Source: Porphyrobacter sp. IPPAS B-1204
Lineage (GTDB): Bacteria; Pseudomonadota; Alphaproteobacteria; Sphingomonadales; Sphingomonadaceae
Direction: 5' to 3'
Assembly: GCA_003724185.1 (NCBI GenBank)
Contig: RHGM01000003.1
Span: forward strand, 62,001 to 126,000
Length of the DNA: 64,000 bases
Shown: piece after piece, positions 61,399-64,000 of the stretch
How positions within the stretch are numbered: position 1 is the first letter of the stretch
Layout: every line of letters starts with the position of its first letter
Notes under the pieces: model-generated
The model's input: only the letters and a program-made list of their open reading frames with translations
The model's database searches: none
Told to the model about the DNA's origin: nothing
Made by a program: the position numbers and the translations under genes

Positions 61399-62856
61399 TT
61401 AATCAGCGCGCGGCAGACGCAGTTCCACCAGCAGCCCGCCCAGATCCTCGCTCTCGGAAAGGGTCACGCTGCCGCCGTAGATCTCCGCCACATCGCGCAC
61501 GATCGCAAGTCCGAGGCCTGTGCCTGGCTTGTCGGTGTCCAGCCGTACACCGCGATCGAAGATGCGGATGCGCTCGGCCTCGGGGATGCCGGTGCCGTCA
61601 TCCTCGACCCAGATGAGGCACATTTTGGGGTCACGCGGGGCACAGCTGTCGTCAGGGTCGATGGTGACGAACACGCTGCCGCCGCCATACTTCGCCGCGT
61701 TCTCGATCAGGTTGCCGAGCAATTCGTCAAGGTCCTGCCGTTCGAGCGCCACGGTCGCGGCCTTGTCCCCTGCGATATCCAGCCGGCCTTCGGGATAGAG
61801 CCGCTCGACCGCACGGCGCACAGCTTCCGCGCTGGCCATGACATTGGTGCGCGCATGGCCAACAGCGCGGCGGCCCACAGCGCGGGCGCGGGCGAGGTGA
61901 TGGTCGACATGGCGCTGCATCGTGCGGGTTTCGCGCATCACCGCCTCGCCCAGATCGGGCGCGCGGGCGGTGGCAGCATTGGTCAGCACGGTCAGCGGGG
62001 TCTTCAACGCATGGGCCAGATTGCCCGCATGACGCCGCGCTTCCTCGGCCTGCTTTTCGGAATGTTCGAGCAAGCCGTTCAGCTCCTCGACCAGCGGCTG
62101 CACTTCGAGCGGCAGGGGTTCAGTGATGCGGTTTGCCCCGGTGGTGCGCAGGTTCTGGATCGCCGCCCGCACGCGCCGCAGTGGCGAAAGGCCGTAACGG
62201 ATTTGCAGCAGCGCCATCACCAGCAGGCCAAGGCCCAGCACGGCAAAGCTCCAGATCAGGATCAGCCGCACCCGCCCGATCTGGGCGTCCATCTGCTCGG
62301 TCGCGCTGGCAACCGCGAAGGTCCAGCGCGTCTCGCTGCCCGGCAGGATCACCGTGCGTTCGGCCAGCCGCAGCGGTTCGCCTGCAAATTGTGCGGAGTT
62401 GTAGAAGTGCACATCGCTGTCGAAATGGTCGCCATTGGCCTCGACCCCTTGCAGCTTCAAGGTGCGGTCCCACAGGCTGCGTGATGGCCAGGGCTCGTAA
62501 TTGCCGCCGCTGATCTGCCAGTAAAGGCCGCTGCCGGGCTCAAGGAAGCGCTGGTCGCCCAGGGTGCGGTAAAAATAGACCTCGCCGCTGGCATCGATTT
62601 CGGCGGACGCGATCATCGCGGTGAGAATGTAATCGAGCTGTTCGTCGAAATTGGCTTCGACCTGTGTGGTCAGCGTGCGTTCGAGCGCGATGCCGCCGCC
62701 CAGCAACAGAACGAAGATCCACCCGGCCGCAATCAACCCCATGCGCCGCGCAAGGCTGGCGCGCTGCTGGGGTGCCGCAGCCGCGCTCACATCATCCGGC
62801 GCGCCCGCAGGCACGGCCGCTGGCGCATCGCCGCCAGTCGCCGCCGCCTCAGGCAC
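61399..62856 (-). CDS. sensor histidine kinase (PhoQ-like)
   Basis: The ORF reaches 62910, inside the response regulator gene. A GTG at 62856, just after that gene's stop, is a likelier start (485 residues), and an ATG at 62742 is another choice. Two membrane helices (GLIAAGWIFVLLLGGGIALE and LIWSFAVLGLGLLVMALL) enclose a periplasmic sensor of 150 residues. Then a HAMP-like region, the H-box HAGNLAHALKTPLTVL, N-box NLIENAAKYGG and G-boxes DDGTGIPEAE and GTGLGLAI. It phosphorylates the regulator encoded just upstream. Confidence 0.9.
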   Translation of the reverse strand: MPEAAATGGDAPAAVPAGAPDDVSAAAAPQQRASLARRMGLIAAGWIFVLLLGGGIALERTLTTQVEANFDEQLDYILTAMIASAEIDASGEVYFYRTLGDQRFLEPGSGLYWQISGGNYEPWPSRSLWDRTLKLQGVEANGDHFDSDVHFYNSAQFAGEPLRLAERTVILPGSETRWTFAVASATEQMDAQIGRVRLILIWSFAVLGLGLLVMALLQIRYGLSPLRRVRAAIQNLRTTGANRITEPLPLEVQPLVEELNGLLEHSEKQAEEARRHAGNLAHALKTPLTVLTNAATARAPDLGEAVMRETRTMQRHVDHHLARARAVGRRAVGHARTNVMASAEAVRRAVERLYPEGRLDIAGDKAATVALERQDLDELLGNLIENAAKYGGGSVFVTIDPDDSCAPRDPKMCLIWVEDDGTGIPEAERIRIFDRGVRLDTDKPGTGLGLAIVRDVAEIYGGSVTLSESEDLGGLLVELRLPRAD

Positions 62857-62860
62857 ACCC

Positions 62861-63538
62861 TTAGGCGCGGGGCTGATCGGCGGGGTCGTCGAGGCTGTAA
62901 CCGAGGCCACGGATGGTCGTTATCACGTCTGCGCCAAGCTTCTTGCGGATGCGGGTGACGAAGACTTCGATGGTGTTGGAATCGCGATCGAAATCCTGAT
63001 CGTAGATATGCTCGATCAATTCGGTGCGGCTGACCACCTTGCCCTTGTGGTGCATCAGGTAGCTCAGCAGCTTGTATTCCTGCGCGGTCAGCTTGACCGG
63101 CTCACCCGCCAGCGTCACGCGGCCAGACCGCGTGTCCAGCCGCACATCGCCTGCCGTCAGTTCGGACGATGTGTTGCCCGAAGCACGGCGGATCAGCGCG
63201 CGCAGGCGGGCAATCAGTTCTTCGGTCTGGAACGGCTTGGCGAGGTAATCATCCGCGCCCGCATCCAGCCCGGCAACCTTGTCAGACCATGAATCGCGTG
63301 CGGTGAGCACCAGCACCGGGAAGGTCCGCCCTTCGCGCCGCCACATGCCGAGCACAGTCAGCCCGTCAATCTCGGGCAGGCCAAGATCGAGCACCACCGC
63401 GTCATAATCCTCGGTCGAGCCCATGAAGTGCCCGTCCTCGCCATCGGCCGACAGATCGACGGCATAGCCCTGCCCTTCAAGTGTCGACTTGAGCTGTGCG
63501 CCAAGGGTCGGTTCGTCTTCGACGATCAGAATGCGCAT
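62861..63538 (-). CDS. OmpR/PhoB-family response regulator
   Basis: A 225-residue regulator: receiver domain with DEPTLG acidic pair, the phosphorylated Asp in DAVVLDLGLPEIDG and a Lys in DDYLAKPFQTEEL, followed by a winged-helix domain (LTAQEYKLLSYLMHHKGKVVSRTELIEHIYDQDFDRDSNTIEVFVTRIRKKLG). It binds DNA on phosphorylation. It is the first gene of the operon with the kinase, 122 bases from the PepSY gene, which it may regulate. Confidence 0.94.
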   Translation of the reverse strand: MRILIVEDEPTLGAQLKSTLEGQGYAVDLSADGEDGHFMGSTEDYDAVVLDLGLPEIDGLTVLGMWRREGRTFPVLVLTARDSWSDKVAGLDAGADDYLAKPFQTEELIARLRALIRRASGNTSSELTAGDVRLDTRSGRVTLAGEPVKLTAQEYKLLSYLMHHKGKVVSRTELIEHIYDQDFDRDSNTIEVFVTRIRKKLGADVITTIRGLGYSLDDPADQPRA

Positions 63539-63661
63539 GTTCCACCATTTCCAAGCGTTGTGTTGCCGGAGGTCGTGCGCTTTTGGCTGTCACGCGTCAA
63601 GCAAGCGCCGTGCGCCCTCCCCGCCGCTTTCCCCCGATGAAAGTGCATACCGGCCCGTCCG

Positions 63662-63970
63662 TCAGCGCGAACGGCCGATGATCCGCCCGGTGCGGGCATC
63701 AACATCGACATGGGTAACGCGGCCATCCTTGATGAACTTGAGACGGTAGGCCCGCGCGCTCGAATCATAGGCAAAGCCGAGATATTCAGCGCCCTTCATC
63801 TGCGGCAGGATCTTCGCCTCGATCTCGCCGGACCGCATGATGTTGCCGGCCTGTGCCTCTCGGCGCGCCTCGCCCTGATCACCGCGCGCCTGGTCCTGCG
63901 CCGCCGCAGGCGCGGCGGTGAGGACACATGCGGCAAGCGGGCCAAGCAGCAGGGGGGCAAGGTGTCTCAT
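63662..63970 (-). CDS. exported PepSY-domain protein
   Basis: A 102-residue protein with signal peptide (MRHLAPLLLGPLAACVLTAAPAAA). The C-terminal half has the PepSY pattern YLGFAYDSSARAYRLKFIKDGRVTHVDVDARTGRIIG. PepSY proteins are often encoded beside PhoPQ-type systems and may inhibit proteases or influence the kinase. It is 123 bases upstream of the response regulator gene on the same strand. Confidence 0.87.
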   Translation of the reverse strand: MRHLAPLLLGPLAACVLTAAPAAAQDQARGDQGEARREAQAGNIMRSGEIEAKILPQMKGAEYLGFAYDSSARAYRLKFIKDGRVTHVDVDARTGRIIGRSR

Positions 63971-64000
63971 AACAGGATCATGCCTAGTGCTGTTCCATTG

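Overview
The window looks like high-GC alphaproteobacterial DNA, most likely from the order Sphingomonadales (an Erythrobacter or Novosphingobium-like organism). That is judged from gene content and protein style, not from a database search. It has two parts that meet at a tRNA-Tyr gene near 46.4 kb. Everything to the left (1 to about 46,364) is one end of an integrated conjugative or mobilizable element. Everything to the right is ordinary chromosome.

Element, left part (1-15.9 kb): a one-strand anti-phage block of about 16 kb. It holds a complete Zorya type I operon (zorA-zorB-zorC-zorD), followed downstream by a Druantia type III-like pair (druH, then druE, which leaves the window on the left). 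ZorD carries an extra C-terminal domain that resembles the phospholipase-D-like MIT_C fold. A small DNA-binding protein and a LexA/S24-type repressor are divergently arranged around two 6-7 bp inverted repeats spaced 21 bp apart (16,371-16,410).

Element, middle (17-31 kb): transfer and maintenance genes. These are a MobF (TrwC-like) relaxase, a VirD4/TraD-type coupling protein, a ribbon-helix-helix accessory protein, a candidate oriT region, SSB, small conserved mobile-element proteins, a DUF2493 protein, an ArdC antirestriction protein and a large ParB-like protein. Genes for the rest of the type IV secretion channel are not in the window. They would have to lie to the left of base 1 or be supplied in trans.

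Element, cargo (31.4-38.7 kb): a lower-GC patch with a glycine-rich exported protein, an orphan CARF/ring-nuclease-family protein (TIGR02584 type) without any CRISPR array, a secreted protein made of three 24-residue repeats, a large multi-pass membrane protein, a coiled-coil protein ending in a NYN/PIN-like RNase domain, and a RES-Xre toxin-antitoxin pair with its own palindromic operator.

Element, right end (38.7-46.4 kb): a methyltransferase plus strawberry-notch-type helicase fusion, a Toprim primase-like protein, a VirB1-like lytic transglycosylase, and the tyrosine integrase. Five copies of a 10-bp arm-type repeat lie just upstream of the integrase. Integration is at the 3' end of tRNA-Tyr.

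Chromosome (46.4-64 kb): rlmB, a lipoprotein, hup (HU), lon, a small membrane protein, ybaB, dnaX, the SRP RNA, a complex I accessory subunit (NDUFS4-like), hrpB, a polyprenyl diphosphate synthase, chorismate mutase, small exported proteins, an ECF sigma/anti-sigma-like pair, a PhoPQ-type two-component pair and a PepSY protein.
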